DNA of 7,186 nt from Oscillospiraceae bacterium (GTDB lineage Bacteria; Bacillota; Clostridia; Oscillospirales; Oscillospiraceae). This document shows positions 1-6,441 of the stretch, in pieces. Positions within the stretch are counted from its first letter, which is position 1. Every line of letters begins with the position of its first letter. The position numbers and the translations under genes are program-made. A model generated the notes under the pieces. That model saw only the letters and a program-made list of their open reading frames with translations. It did not search any database and had not been told where the DNA came from. The stretch is from the NCBI GenBank assembly GCA_020025175.1, contig JAHHSM010000087.1, positions 1-7,186 of the forward strand, written 5' to 3'.

Positions 1-35
1 GCAGAGAGCACAGTACGGCGTTATGGAACGCAAAA

Positions 36-41
36 AAGGAG
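36..41 (+). promoter_or_regulatory. Ribosome binding site that decides the start of the SLH surface protein
   Basis: AAGGAG lies only 1 nt before the first in-frame ATG (43) but 7 nt before the second one (49). The second gives normal spacing and a protein starting MKKTTQR, a typical positively charged signal-peptide start, so 49 is preferred. The promoter and any leader regulation lie to the left of the window. Confidence 0.75.
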
Positions 42-48
42 TATGCAA

Positions 49-3000
49 ATGAAAAAAACGACACAACGTATTACAAGCATTCTGCTTGCGATGGTGCTGT
101 TGCTTGGTTTGAGTCCTGCAACAGTTCTGGCGGCGGAAACTGGACTGGGCATAGAAGATATAACGGTTACTGTGACCATGAATACCCAGTCGGTCGCAGA
201 TGATGTATCAAATTATGGACTTACACCATTGCCAGAATCTGCCGAGGTTACAGTTCCGGCAGACAGCACGGTTGCTGCAGTCATGCAGCAATGGGCAACT
301 GATACGAAGGTTGCCTTAATTGCCGATAAAACTGGATATATCACCAAGATTGGTGAATTCGGAAATAAAGACTCTGGTGCCGTTGACTATATATGCGGAA
401 ATGCAGGATTAGATCCTGTGCCGGAAATTTTTAATAATGCTGGCTGGACCTATACTATCAATGGCGAGATGGGAATGGGCGGTGCAAATGCCGATAAGGT
501 GGCATCCAACGATACCCTTGCTTTCCGCTATGGTGTCTATATGACCACTGGCACATGGCAGCAGATGGATCATATCTTCTTGGATGCCTACAATTCCCTT
601 GCAAAGCATTTGACTGAAGCAACACAGGTGCAAGATCCCTCTGCACAGCTGAAAGATGCAATCGCTGCAGCACAGGGGGTCAAGGATGCGATCGATGGCG
701 AAGCTTATGGCATGTGGCTGAACTATTGGGCGGAAAAGATAACGACCGTATCCAATGTTGTTGGAGAGATCCAACGAGTAGATACTGCCTTGATTAATGC
801 TCTTGCGGGTAAGGCTACACCTGAAGAAGTTACAATTCTGGAAAACGATCCTGTATTAGTAGTTGGTACACCCTATCAAATTCAATATAAAATTGGTCCC
901 GAGGGCGCACCTCAGGATGCTATATTTGAACCTATTTTAAATGAAGATTGTTATACTGTTTCTGATACAGGCATCATCACTCCCGGCAAAGCTTGCAGTG
1001 GCAAGGGTATGATCTTCGTAACATGCAAGAGCAATTCAAACCTCAAAGGTTCCCTGCGTTTCACCATTGTTGAGCCTGAACCCGATCCTGTACTTCCTTC
1101 CATTACTGAGCGGATGGAATCCCTCCTGAGCAATATTGCAAAGAGCTATGTGAACAATACCGGCGAGTGGCAGGTCATGGATATGGGTGCCTATGCTCTG
1201 GCCCATCCCGAGGGGACGAAGCTGTCGGATGCTGCAAAGCAAACATATATCAATCAGGCAATTGCATCTATCAGCGACGGAAAAGCAAATGACCAAAAAT
1301 ATGCCAAGGCAATTCTTGCTTTGAAGAGCCAGGGCATCGATCCCACGCAGCTTTATCCTGTCAACAGCAATACCGCCATGAGTGCGATTGCAGGACTTAA
1401 TGGTATAGAACATTCCACAAGCTTATGGTCTGCGCCGTATACCTTGATGGCCTATCGCCAGGGGAATTATAACACTGCAGAACAAGAGAATGCGTTAGTC
1501 GATGCCTTGTTGAGCAGTCAAAAAGAAAATGGCAGTTGGGATGAATGGGGAACCATTGACACGACTGCCAACACCATTGCTGCGCTGTCACTCTATTCGG
1601 ATAATGAACGGGCTGCACAAGCAGTTGAGAAGGGCATTGATTATCTCTCCAAACAGCAGAAGGACACAGGAGCCTTTGACGATGGTTATGGGGCAAATTC
1701 CAATTCCATGGCCATGGTTGTTGTGGGATTGGCGGCAGCTGGAATCAATCCCCATACGGATGCTCGCTTTATCAAAAACGGGCACAGCGCCATGGATGCG
1801 CTGCTGTCTTTCGCTCTTACTGACAACAGCGGCTTTGGATATACGGATAATAAAATGATTAATGCGGCAGCGACAGAACAGTCTTTCCGTGCTCTTGTTG
1901 CTGCCGAGCAGGTGATGAAAACCGGCGCGGCGTTTAATGTCTATGATTTCAGCAAGGTCCCTGCAAAGGCCGGACGAGCTACCGGGGAAGGCGGACAGAA
2001 CGGAGGTGAAGTCACACCTGCACCTGATGCTGATACAATTACCGTCACTGTGACAATCAAAGCGGATACAGGTTATTGGCTGAATAGCAAGCCTGTCACA
2101 GTGAAGGATGGCAGCTCTGTTGCCGATGCATTTTTGGAGGCTATTCAAGGCACAGGCATTTCTCAGGTGGGTGCAGAAAACGGTTATATTTCTTCTATGA
2201 CAAAGGATGGTCGCACGCTTGCTGAGTTTACTAACGGTCCTGATTCCGGATGGCTTTACAAAGTGAATGGCGTTCTGCCGGATAAGGGAATTGGGAATTT
2301 TGCTGTGAGCAGCAAAGACAATATTGTGTTCTATTATACCAATGATTGGACAAAAGACCCCAGCGCAGGTCAGTTTAAACCAAACGATAAAATTGAAACC
2401 ACCGAAAATCCCGATGGATCCATTACCACAACGGTGACAAAACCGGATGGTAGTACCGTGGCTACCACGAAGGAGCTGAATGGTACAACGGTTGTGGTTG
2501 AAACCCGGAAAGATGGTGCCGTTTCCACGACGGAAACTCGCACAGACGGTGTAAAGGTACAAACGAAGACCGATACGAAGGGTGCAACGACGGCAGAAGT
2601 GACTGTACCTGAGGGAAAGAACAGTGTTTCTGTTTCTGTTCCAATGCAGCAGAAGCCTACAGACAGCATGGTGCTGGTCATTGTAAAGCCCGACGGCACG
2701 GAAGAAATCGTGAAAAAGTCTGTTTCCGATGGTAAGAGTGTGAGCGCTTTGGTGGATAGTTCTTGTACCATGAAGGTCATAGATAATACCAAGGCATTTA
2801 CAGATACGAACACCCATTGGGCGGCAGATGCCATTGCATTTGCCAGCAGCCACGAGCTGTTCAACGGTGTTTCTGCAACCCGTTTTGCGCCGAATGATAC
2901 CATGGATCGCTCCATGCTGGCCACGGTATTTTACCGACTGGAAGGGGAAGTCGCTGCTTCTCAGAACCATGCATTTGGCGATGTGGCAGAGAATACATGG

Positions 3001-3345
3001 TATACCGATGCGGTCAGTTGGGCGAGTGACAACGGTATTGTAACGGGTTATGGCGATGGCAACTTTGGTACCCGAGATGCCATTACCCGTGAGCAACTGG
3101 CAGTGATGCTGTACCGCTATGCTGATGTGATTCACATGGATACAAACACGACAACTTCTGGAGCACTCAACAAATTTGAAGATGATCAGCAGGTTTCTCC
3201 CTGGGCGGCAGATGCCGTGGAATGGGCTGTGAGCTGCGGGATCATCGACGGTGTGGGCGATGGTCATTTGGCACCGAAGAATACAGCAACTCGCGCACAA
3301 GTGGCAAGCATGATGCAACGTTTTATCAAACAAATGGTGCTCTGA
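49..3345 (+). CDS. Secreted SLH-anchored surface protein with two DUF4430 domains and a transcobalamin-like alpha/alpha-toroid
   Basis: Large exported protein of about 1,098 residues, likely held on the cell wall. Residues 1-28 form a signal peptide (KK, hydrophobic core, cleavage near VLA|AE). Residues 38-165 look like DUF4430, with GWTYTING at 132-139. Residues 175-245 are mostly helical, and 255-345 look like a bacterial Ig-type beta domain ending in a Pro/Glu/Asp linker. Residues 350-640 resemble a prenyltransferase/terpene-cyclase-like toroid: QW-type repeats (Q491...G495-S-W497; Q537...G541-A-F543) and DTTA at 504-507, but no cyclase DxDD motif, so binding is likelier than catalysis. 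A second DUF4430 spans 664-767 (GWLYKVNG at 734-741). Residues 770-900 are a Thr-rich repetitive stalk. Three SLH domains follow (about 915-960, 974-1025, 1041-1096), with TRAE-like motifs DRSM, TREQ and TRAQ. SLH domains bind secondary cell-wall polymer. Toroid followed by DUF4430 is the order in transcobalamin/intrinsic factor, but the ligand is unknown. The alternative start at 43 adds two residues. Confidence 0.9.
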   Translation: MKKTTQRITSILLAMVLLLGLSPATVLAAETGLGIEDITVTVTMNTQSVADDVSNYGLTPLPESAEVTVPADSTVAAVMQQWATDTKVALIADKTGYITKIGEFGNKDSGAVDYICGNAGLDPVPEIFNNAGWTYTINGEMGMGGANADKVASNDTLAFRYGVYMTTGTWQQMDHIFLDAYNSLAKHLTEATQVQDPSAQLKDAIAAAQGVKDAIDGEAYGMWLNYWAEKITTVSNVVGEIQRVDTALINALAGKATPEEVTILENDPVLVVGTPYQIQYKIGPEGAPQDAIFEPILNEDCYTVSDTGIITPGKACSGKGMIFVTCKSNSNLKGSLRFTIVEPEPDPVLPSITERMESLLSNIAKSYVNNTGEWQVMDMGAYALAHPEGTKLSDAAKQTYINQAIASISDGKANDQKYAKAILALKSQGIDPTQLYPVNSNTAMSAIAGLNGIEHSTSLWSAPYTLMAYRQGNYNTAEQENALVDALLSSQKENGSWDEWGTIDTTANTIAALSLYSDNERAAQAVEKGIDYLSKQQKDTGAFDDGYGANSNSMAMVVVGLAAAGINPHTDARFIKNGHSAMDALLSFALTDNSGFGYTDNKMINAAATEQSFRALVAAEQVMKTGAAFNVYDFSKVPAKAGRATGEGGQNGGEVTPAPDADTITVTVTIKADTGYWLNSKPVTVKDGSSVADAFLEAIQGTGISQVGAENGYISSMTKDGRTLAEFTNGPDSGWLYKVNGVLPDKGIGNFAVSSKDNIVFYYTNDWTKDPSAGQFKPNDKIETTENPDGSITTTVTKPDGSTVATTKELNGTTVVVETRKDGAVSTTETRTDGVKVQTKTDTKGATTAEVTVPEGKNSVSVSVPMQQKPTDSMVLVIVKPDGTEEIVKKSVSDGKSVSALVDSSCTMKVIDNTKAFTDTNTHWAADAIAFASSHELFNGVSATRFAPNDTMDRSMLATVFYRLEGEVAASQNHAFGDVAENTWYTDAVSWASDNGIVTGYGDGNFGTRDAITREQLAVMLYRYADVIHMDTNTTTSGALNKFEDDQQVSPWAADAVEWAVSCGIIDGVGDGHLAPKNTATRAQVASMMQRFIKQMVL

Positions 3346-3380
3346 CCTTGGATTTCTAAATAGAACCTGTTCAATTGGTA

Positions 3381-3420
3381 TGCCCCCGGCACTTTCTATG
3401 AGAGGAAAGTGCCGGGGGCA
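3381..3420 (+). terminator. Strong hairpin, likely terminator of the SLH protein gene
   Basis: A perfect 16-bp GC-rich stem (3381-3396 pairs with 3405-3420) with an 8-nt loop begins 35 nt after the stop codon. The downstream T-run is poor (TTCAATATCATTT), so this is not a textbook intrinsic terminator. Its position and stability still make transcript ending or 3'-end protection the likeliest role. The stem is symmetric and could also act on the opposite strand. Confidence 0.65.
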
Positions 3421-3508
3421 TTCAATATCATTTAAACTTTACAGCAGCACTTCTGCGGCTGACAATACCCCTCTTTGGGGCATACAAAAGGAAAACAATA
3501 TTATAAAA

Positions 3509-3552
3509 ATCCCCCTTGATTCATTCGCTGCAATCGATCAATCAAGGGGGAT
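3509..3552 (-). terminator. Rho-independent terminator of the Crp/Fnr-type regulator gene
   Basis: A perfect 13-bp stem (3509-3521 pairs with 3540-3552) has an 18-nt loop. Read on the minus strand, the GGGGGAT arm runs straight into TTTTATAATATTG, a reasonable U-tract, so it ends transcripts coming from the regulator gene about 200 nt upstream. On the plus strand only GGTTTTCTT follows, so some bidirectional activity is possible. Confidence 0.7.
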
Positions 3553-3747
3553 GAAAGGTTTTCTTAGGGCTGCATACCACGAGAAAAGTTTTACCAGATA
3601 GACAGAGAATGTCCATCTGCTTGCGTACAATGCAGCTATCATCCAGAACAAAAATGAAACAAAGGGGATCGTATCATGGAAGATTGCTGCAAATTTAGGG
3701 GATAAAGAGGCAAGATTCATGATGTGGAAGTGTCTATAAAAGGCTGA

Positions 3748-4437
3748 CTAAAGGTTGCTTGGAGATGTTTTTTCCGAATGGATTTTAATCAGTGTAAAAT
3801 GATTGCGGCGGACTTCGATCAATCCATCTTTTTGCATTTTGCTGAGTTCATTAGACATGGCGCTTCTGTCAACGCTGAGATAGTCCGCTAATTGCTGGCG
3901 GTTAAATGGAATTTCGAAAGAAAGGCTTCCTTGCTGTGAAGCCTGAAAGGAAAGATAGGAGAGCAATCGGCCACGGATAGACTTTGAACTTGTATGAAAA
4001 ATACGCCGCGATAAATGCAGGTTTTTTTGGGAAGCGATGGATAATAAATTTTGAATCAGCTTGTTGTGAAAGCCACAGGCGTTTGAGCAAACATGAAGAA
4101 CATGCCCTATATCTAAAAGCAGAATTTCCGATGGTTCTACCGCTACAACGGTAATCATTAGCGGAACACCGGGGGTACAGGCATATGTTTCTGCAAATAC
4201 CTGACCGGACCCTACTCGGTCGAGAATACTTTTATTTCCCCATACATCATCGTTTTCAATAGATACGCTGCCGGACAATACAATTCCAATAGTATTGATT
4301 ATATCACCGGCATGATAGATGACGCTGCCGCGCTGGAACGTTTTGCTGGATGGGCTGAGACAACCGAGAAGTGTTTCGGTTTCTTGTGGAGTCATTCCAC
4401 GAAATAGAGGAGTTTTTGATAAAAAAATAAAGTCCAT
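3748..4437 (-). CDS. Crp/Fnr-family transcriptional regulator, HcpR-like
   Basis: A 229-residue DNA-binding regulator of normal length for the family. Residues 12-110 form the cyclic-nucleotide-binding-like beta-roll (RGSVIYHAGD at 36-45; G78-Q-V-F-A-E83). About 112-150 is the dimerisation helix, and 150-218 is the winged helix-turn-helix, with FNRQQLADYLSVDRSAMSNE at 178-197 holding the recognition helix. The PRAAT-type Arg that contacts cAMP in Crp is absent (GVPLMIT at 90-96), so cAMP is an unlikely effector. There is no FNR-type N-terminal Cys cluster; four cysteines lie at 26, 87, 117 and 121. It is divergent from hcp across 117 bp. HcpR proteins of this family control hcp in clostridia and Desulfovibrio, so control of the neighbouring hcp is inferred. 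The start is supported by AAAGGTG 5 nt upstream. The exact subfamily name is uncertain, so no symbol is given. Confidence 0.9.
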   Translation of the reverse strand: MDFIFLSKTPLFRGMTPQETETLLGCLSPSSKTFQRGSVIYHAGDIINTIGIVLSGSVSIENDDVWGNKSILDRVGSGQVFAETYACTPGVPLMITVVAVEPSEILLLDIGHVLHVCSNACGFHNKLIQNLLSIASQKNLHLSRRIFHTSSKSIRGRLLSYLSFQASQQGSLSFEIPFNRQQLADYLSVDRSAMSNELSKMQKDGLIEVRRNHFTLIKIHSEKTSPSNL

Positions 4438-4442
4438 TTCAT

Positions 4443-4449
4443 CACCTTT
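4443..4449 (-). promoter_or_regulatory. Ribosome binding site of the regulator gene
   Basis: AAAGGTG on the minus strand sits 5 nt before the ATG. Its distal base overlaps the edge of the 16-bp palindrome (4449-4464), so a protein bound there would sit directly beside the translation start region of the regulator's own gene. Confidence 0.7.
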
Positions 4450-4464
4450 GTTGTTATAACAACA
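4449..4464. promoter_or_regulatory. Perfect 16-bp palindrome, likely Crp/Fnr-type operator between regulator and hcp
   Basis: TGTTGTTATAACAACA is a perfect inverted repeat with the TGTxx-N6-xxACA format of Crp/Fnr-family sites (Crp itself uses TGTGA-N6-TCACA). It is the only such palindrome seen in the divergent region. Its centre (4456/4457) lies at -41.5 relative to a start site at about 4498 that would fit the candidate hcp -10 element. For the divergent gene it falls at roughly +9 to +24. Binding by the adjacent regulator is inferred, not shown. Confidence 0.7.
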
Positions 4465-4478
4465 TATTTGCTGGAATT

Positions 4479-4507
4479 ATTGTAGTAAACTATGACCAGA
4501 AAAGCAA
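4479..4507 (-). promoter_or_regulatory. Candidate promoter of the regulator gene
   Basis: On the minus strand, TTGCTT (4502-4507) and TACAAT (4479-4484) are separated by exactly 17 nt. The -10 matches the consensus in 5 of 6 positions and the -35 in 3 of 6. Transcription would start near 4472, upstream of both the palindrome and the ribosome binding site. It overlaps the candidate hcp promoter, so the two may compete. Confidence 0.5.
4486..4491 (+). promoter_or_regulatory. Candidate -10 element of the hcp promoter
   Basis: TAAACT matches TATAAT in 4 of 6 positions. No good -35 hexamer lies 17 nt upstream (CATATT at 4463-4468), as expected for an activator-dependent promoter. A start near 4498 puts the palindrome centre at -41.5, the class II activator position. 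The resulting leader would be about 57 nt. The hexamer is weak, and other AT-rich matches exist at 4520-4531. Confidence 0.4.
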
Positions 4508-4554
4508 GAAAAGATTTTATTTTTTAATAATTAGGATTATGAAGGAGATTAGAT

Positions 4555-6384
4555 ATGGATCATAATATGTTTTGTTTTCAGTGTCAGGAAACCGCAAATT
4601 GCAGCGGATGCACGAAAATTGGTGTTTGCGGAAAAACACCTGCTGTGGCAGGAATGCAGGATCTTCTGGTGTATGTAACAAAGGGACTTGCTGCTGTGAC
4701 AACACAGATGCGAAAAGAAGGAAAATCCATTCCGACGCATGTCAATCATATGATTATGCACAACCTTTTTGTCACAATTACAAATGCCAATTTTGATGAA
4801 GAAGCAATCAATGCACGCATCGGGGAGACGATGCATCAGAAGCAGATGCTGTTGACACAGGTGGAGAGAAGTCAGACACTGCCCGAGGCTGCATTGTGGT
4901 TTGATTTGAACAAACAGCTTTGGAATGAGAAAGCCGCGCAGGTCGGTGTATTGTCCACAAAAGATGGGGATATCCGCAGTTTGCGGGAGTTGATTACATA
5001 CGGACTAAAGGGCTTATCTGCCTACAGCAAACATGCATATGTGCTGGGGGCTGAAAATGCGGACCTGGATGCATTTTTGCAGCAAGCATTGGCAGCAACA
5101 CTGGATGACAGCCTGTCTGTGGAGCAGCTGATTGCGCTGACTCTGGAAGTGGGAAAATACGGCGTTGACGGAATGGCTATGCTGGATCAGGCAAATACAT
5201 CTGCTTATGGAGATCCCACGATCACGAAGGTCAATATCGGCGTTGGCACGCGCCCCGGAATTCTGGTGTCCGGGCATGACCTGCACGATCTGGAAATGCT
5301 GCTCAAACAGACAGAGGGCACGGGTGTGGATGTTTATACACACTGTGAAATGCTGCCTGCACATTACTATCCTGCCTTTCAAAAATATGCGCATTTTGTA
5401 GGCAATTACGGCAATGCATGGTGGGCACAGAAGGAAGAATTTGAATCCTTTAACGGTCCTATTCTAATGACAACAAACTGCATCGTTCCGCCTAGAGATA
5501 GTTATAAAAACCGTATGTATACGACCGGTGCTGCAGGATATCCCGGCTGCAAGCATATTTCTGCGCCCGATGGAGTAGAAAAGGATTTTTCGGAGCTTAT
5601 TGCACATGCGAAACATTGTGCACCGCCTACCGAATTGGAAAGCGGAGAAATTGTCGGCGGTTTTGCGCATCATCAGGTGCTGGCACTGGCAGACAAAGTA
5701 GTGGATGCGGTGAAATGCGGTGCCATTAAAAAATTTATAGTTATGGCAGGCTGCGACGGCAGGGCAAAGAAACGCAGCTACTATACCGATTTTGCAAAAG
5801 CATTGCCCAAAGATACGGTGATCCTCACTGCCGGCTGCGCTAAGTACAAATACAACAAGCTTGATTTGGGGGATATCGGCGGAATTCCCCGTGTTTTGGA
5901 TGCCGGTCAGTGCAATGACTCCTACTCTCTGGCGGTAATTGCATTAAAGCTCAAGGAAGTGTTCGGATTAGAGGATATCAACGATTTGCCTATCATTTAT
6001 AATATTGCGTGGTACGAGCAGAAGGCTGTTATTGTTTTGCTGGCACTTTTGCATCTTGGGGTAAAAAATATTCATTTAGGACCGACATTACCTGCATTTC
6101 TCAGCCCGAATGTGGCAAAGGTACTGGTAGAAAATTTTGGAATTGCAGGAATTGATACAGTGGAAGATGACATGAAGCTCTTTTTCGGAGAGGGAATCAC
6201 AGGTGATATGTTGATTGGTGATATTTTGCGCAATCATCCGGAGGCAGCACCTGTTTTGATGGACTGCGGTATGCATTGTCTGGGTTGCCCATCTGCACAG
6301 ATGGAATCCCTGAAAGATGCCTGCATGGTTCACGGCATGGACGTTGATGAGGTTGTAAAGGTTATCAATCAAACGTTGAAGTGA
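4555..6384 (+). CDS. hcp: Hybrid cluster protein (prismane/hydroxylamine reductase) with C-terminal DUF1858-type CxxC domain
   Basis: Cytoplasmic Fe-S protein of 609 residues. Hcp proteins reduce NO (to N2O) or hydroxylamine and are linked to nitrosative stress. The N-terminal cysteines C7, C10, C19 and C25 (Cx2Cx8Cx5C) fit the class I proximal cluster, with an extra C16. All seven hybrid-cluster ligands known from the Desulfovibrio protein can be placed: H241 (SGHDL), E265 (HCEMLPA), C309 (TTNCIVP), C400 (GCDG, the persulfide Cys), C428 (AGCAKY), C453 (AGQCND) and E488 (WYEQK). The Hcp part ends near residue 546, the usual class I length. Residues 547-609 form an added domain of the DUF1858/hybrid-cluster-associated redox-disulfide type (GDMLIGDIL, C571-G-M-H-C575-L-G-C578-P). 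AAGGAG lies 7 nt before the ATG. No Hcr-type reductase gene is in the window, so the electron donor is unknown. Divergent from an HcpR-like regulator and followed after 57 nt by a hemerythrin gene. Confidence 0.96.
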   Translation: MDHNMFCFQCQETANCSGCTKIGVCGKTPAVAGMQDLLVYVTKGLAAVTTQMRKEGKSIPTHVNHMIMHNLFVTITNANFDEEAINARIGETMHQKQMLLTQVERSQTLPEAALWFDLNKQLWNEKAAQVGVLSTKDGDIRSLRELITYGLKGLSAYSKHAYVLGAENADLDAFLQQALAATLDDSLSVEQLIALTLEVGKYGVDGMAMLDQANTSAYGDPTITKVNIGVGTRPGILVSGHDLHDLEMLLKQTEGTGVDVYTHCEMLPAHYYPAFQKYAHFVGNYGNAWWAQKEEFESFNGPILMTTNCIVPPRDSYKNRMYTTGAAGYPGCKHISAPDGVEKDFSELIAHAKHCAPPTELESGEIVGGFAHHQVLALADKVVDAVKCGAIKKFIVMAGCDGRAKKRSYYTDFAKALPKDTVILTAGCAKYKYNKLDLGDIGGIPRVLDAGQCNDSYSLAVIALKLKEVFGLEDINDLPIIYNIAWYEQKAVIVLLALLHLGVKNIHLGPTLPAFLSPNVAKVLVENFGIAGIDTVEDDMKLFFGEGITGDMLIGDILRNHPEAAPVLMDCGMHCLGCPSAQMESLKDACMVHGMDVDEVVKVINQTLK

Positions 6385-6426
6385 TTTTATGGAAATAGAT
6401 ATCAAATTTAGTATTTATTTTCTTGG

Positions 6427-6433
6427 AAAGGAG
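6427..6433 (+). promoter_or_regulatory. Ribosome binding site of the hemerythrin-like gene
   Basis: AAAGGAG lies 8 nt before the ATG at 6442. An earlier ATG at 6437 runs into a stop after two codons, so it is not the start. The 57-nt gap after hcp shows no hairpin or T-run, which favours co-transcription. Confidence 0.75.
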
Positions 6434-6441
6434 AACATGAT

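Larger units (their letters stand above)
3346..3747. other. Intergenic stretch between convergent genes, no convincing gene
   Basis: About 400 bases separate the SLH protein gene from the convergent regulator gene. They hold two hairpins (3381-3420 and 3509-3552) and a small CCCC-TCTTT-GGGG stem (3468-3480). The reading frames across it lack good ribosome binding sites and run through the hairpins. The part from 3551 to 3739 may be a decayed reading frame, described among the findings. Confidence 0.6.

Noticed and set aside
2370..2924. Minus-strand open frame of 184 codons rich in Ser, Thr and Val
   Set aside because: It is the complement of the Thr-rich stalk, and its low-complexity composition reflects the opposite strand. 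No ribosome binding site was seen.
1588..3333. Very long open frame (581 codons) on the minus strand
   Set aside because: It lies fully antisense to the SLH protein gene, whose domains are clear. Its translation is rich in His, Cys and Arg with no recognisable domain, as expected from the complement of a biased coding sequence.
3468..3480. CCCC-TCTTT-GGGG mini hairpin
   Set aside because: A four-pair stem without a T-run is too small to call a terminator.
3380..3601. Plus-strand open frame of 73 codons
   Set aside because: It begins inside one hairpin and crosses the second, with no ribosome binding site. Only its last part is considered, as a possible gene remnant.
3538..3720. Minus-strand open frame of 60 codons with a hydrophobic, membrane-like stretch
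   Set aside because: There is no clear ribosome binding site, its stop lies inside the terminator hairpin, and the hydrophobic look may be the antisense of a hydrophilic plus-strand frame. A small membrane peptide cannot be excluded, but support is too weak.
4527..4540. ATAAT-TAGG-ATTAT inverted repeat just before the hcp ribosome binding site
   Set aside because: Five AT-only pairs in AT-rich DNA are easily due to chance, and the repeat lacks a recognised operator format.
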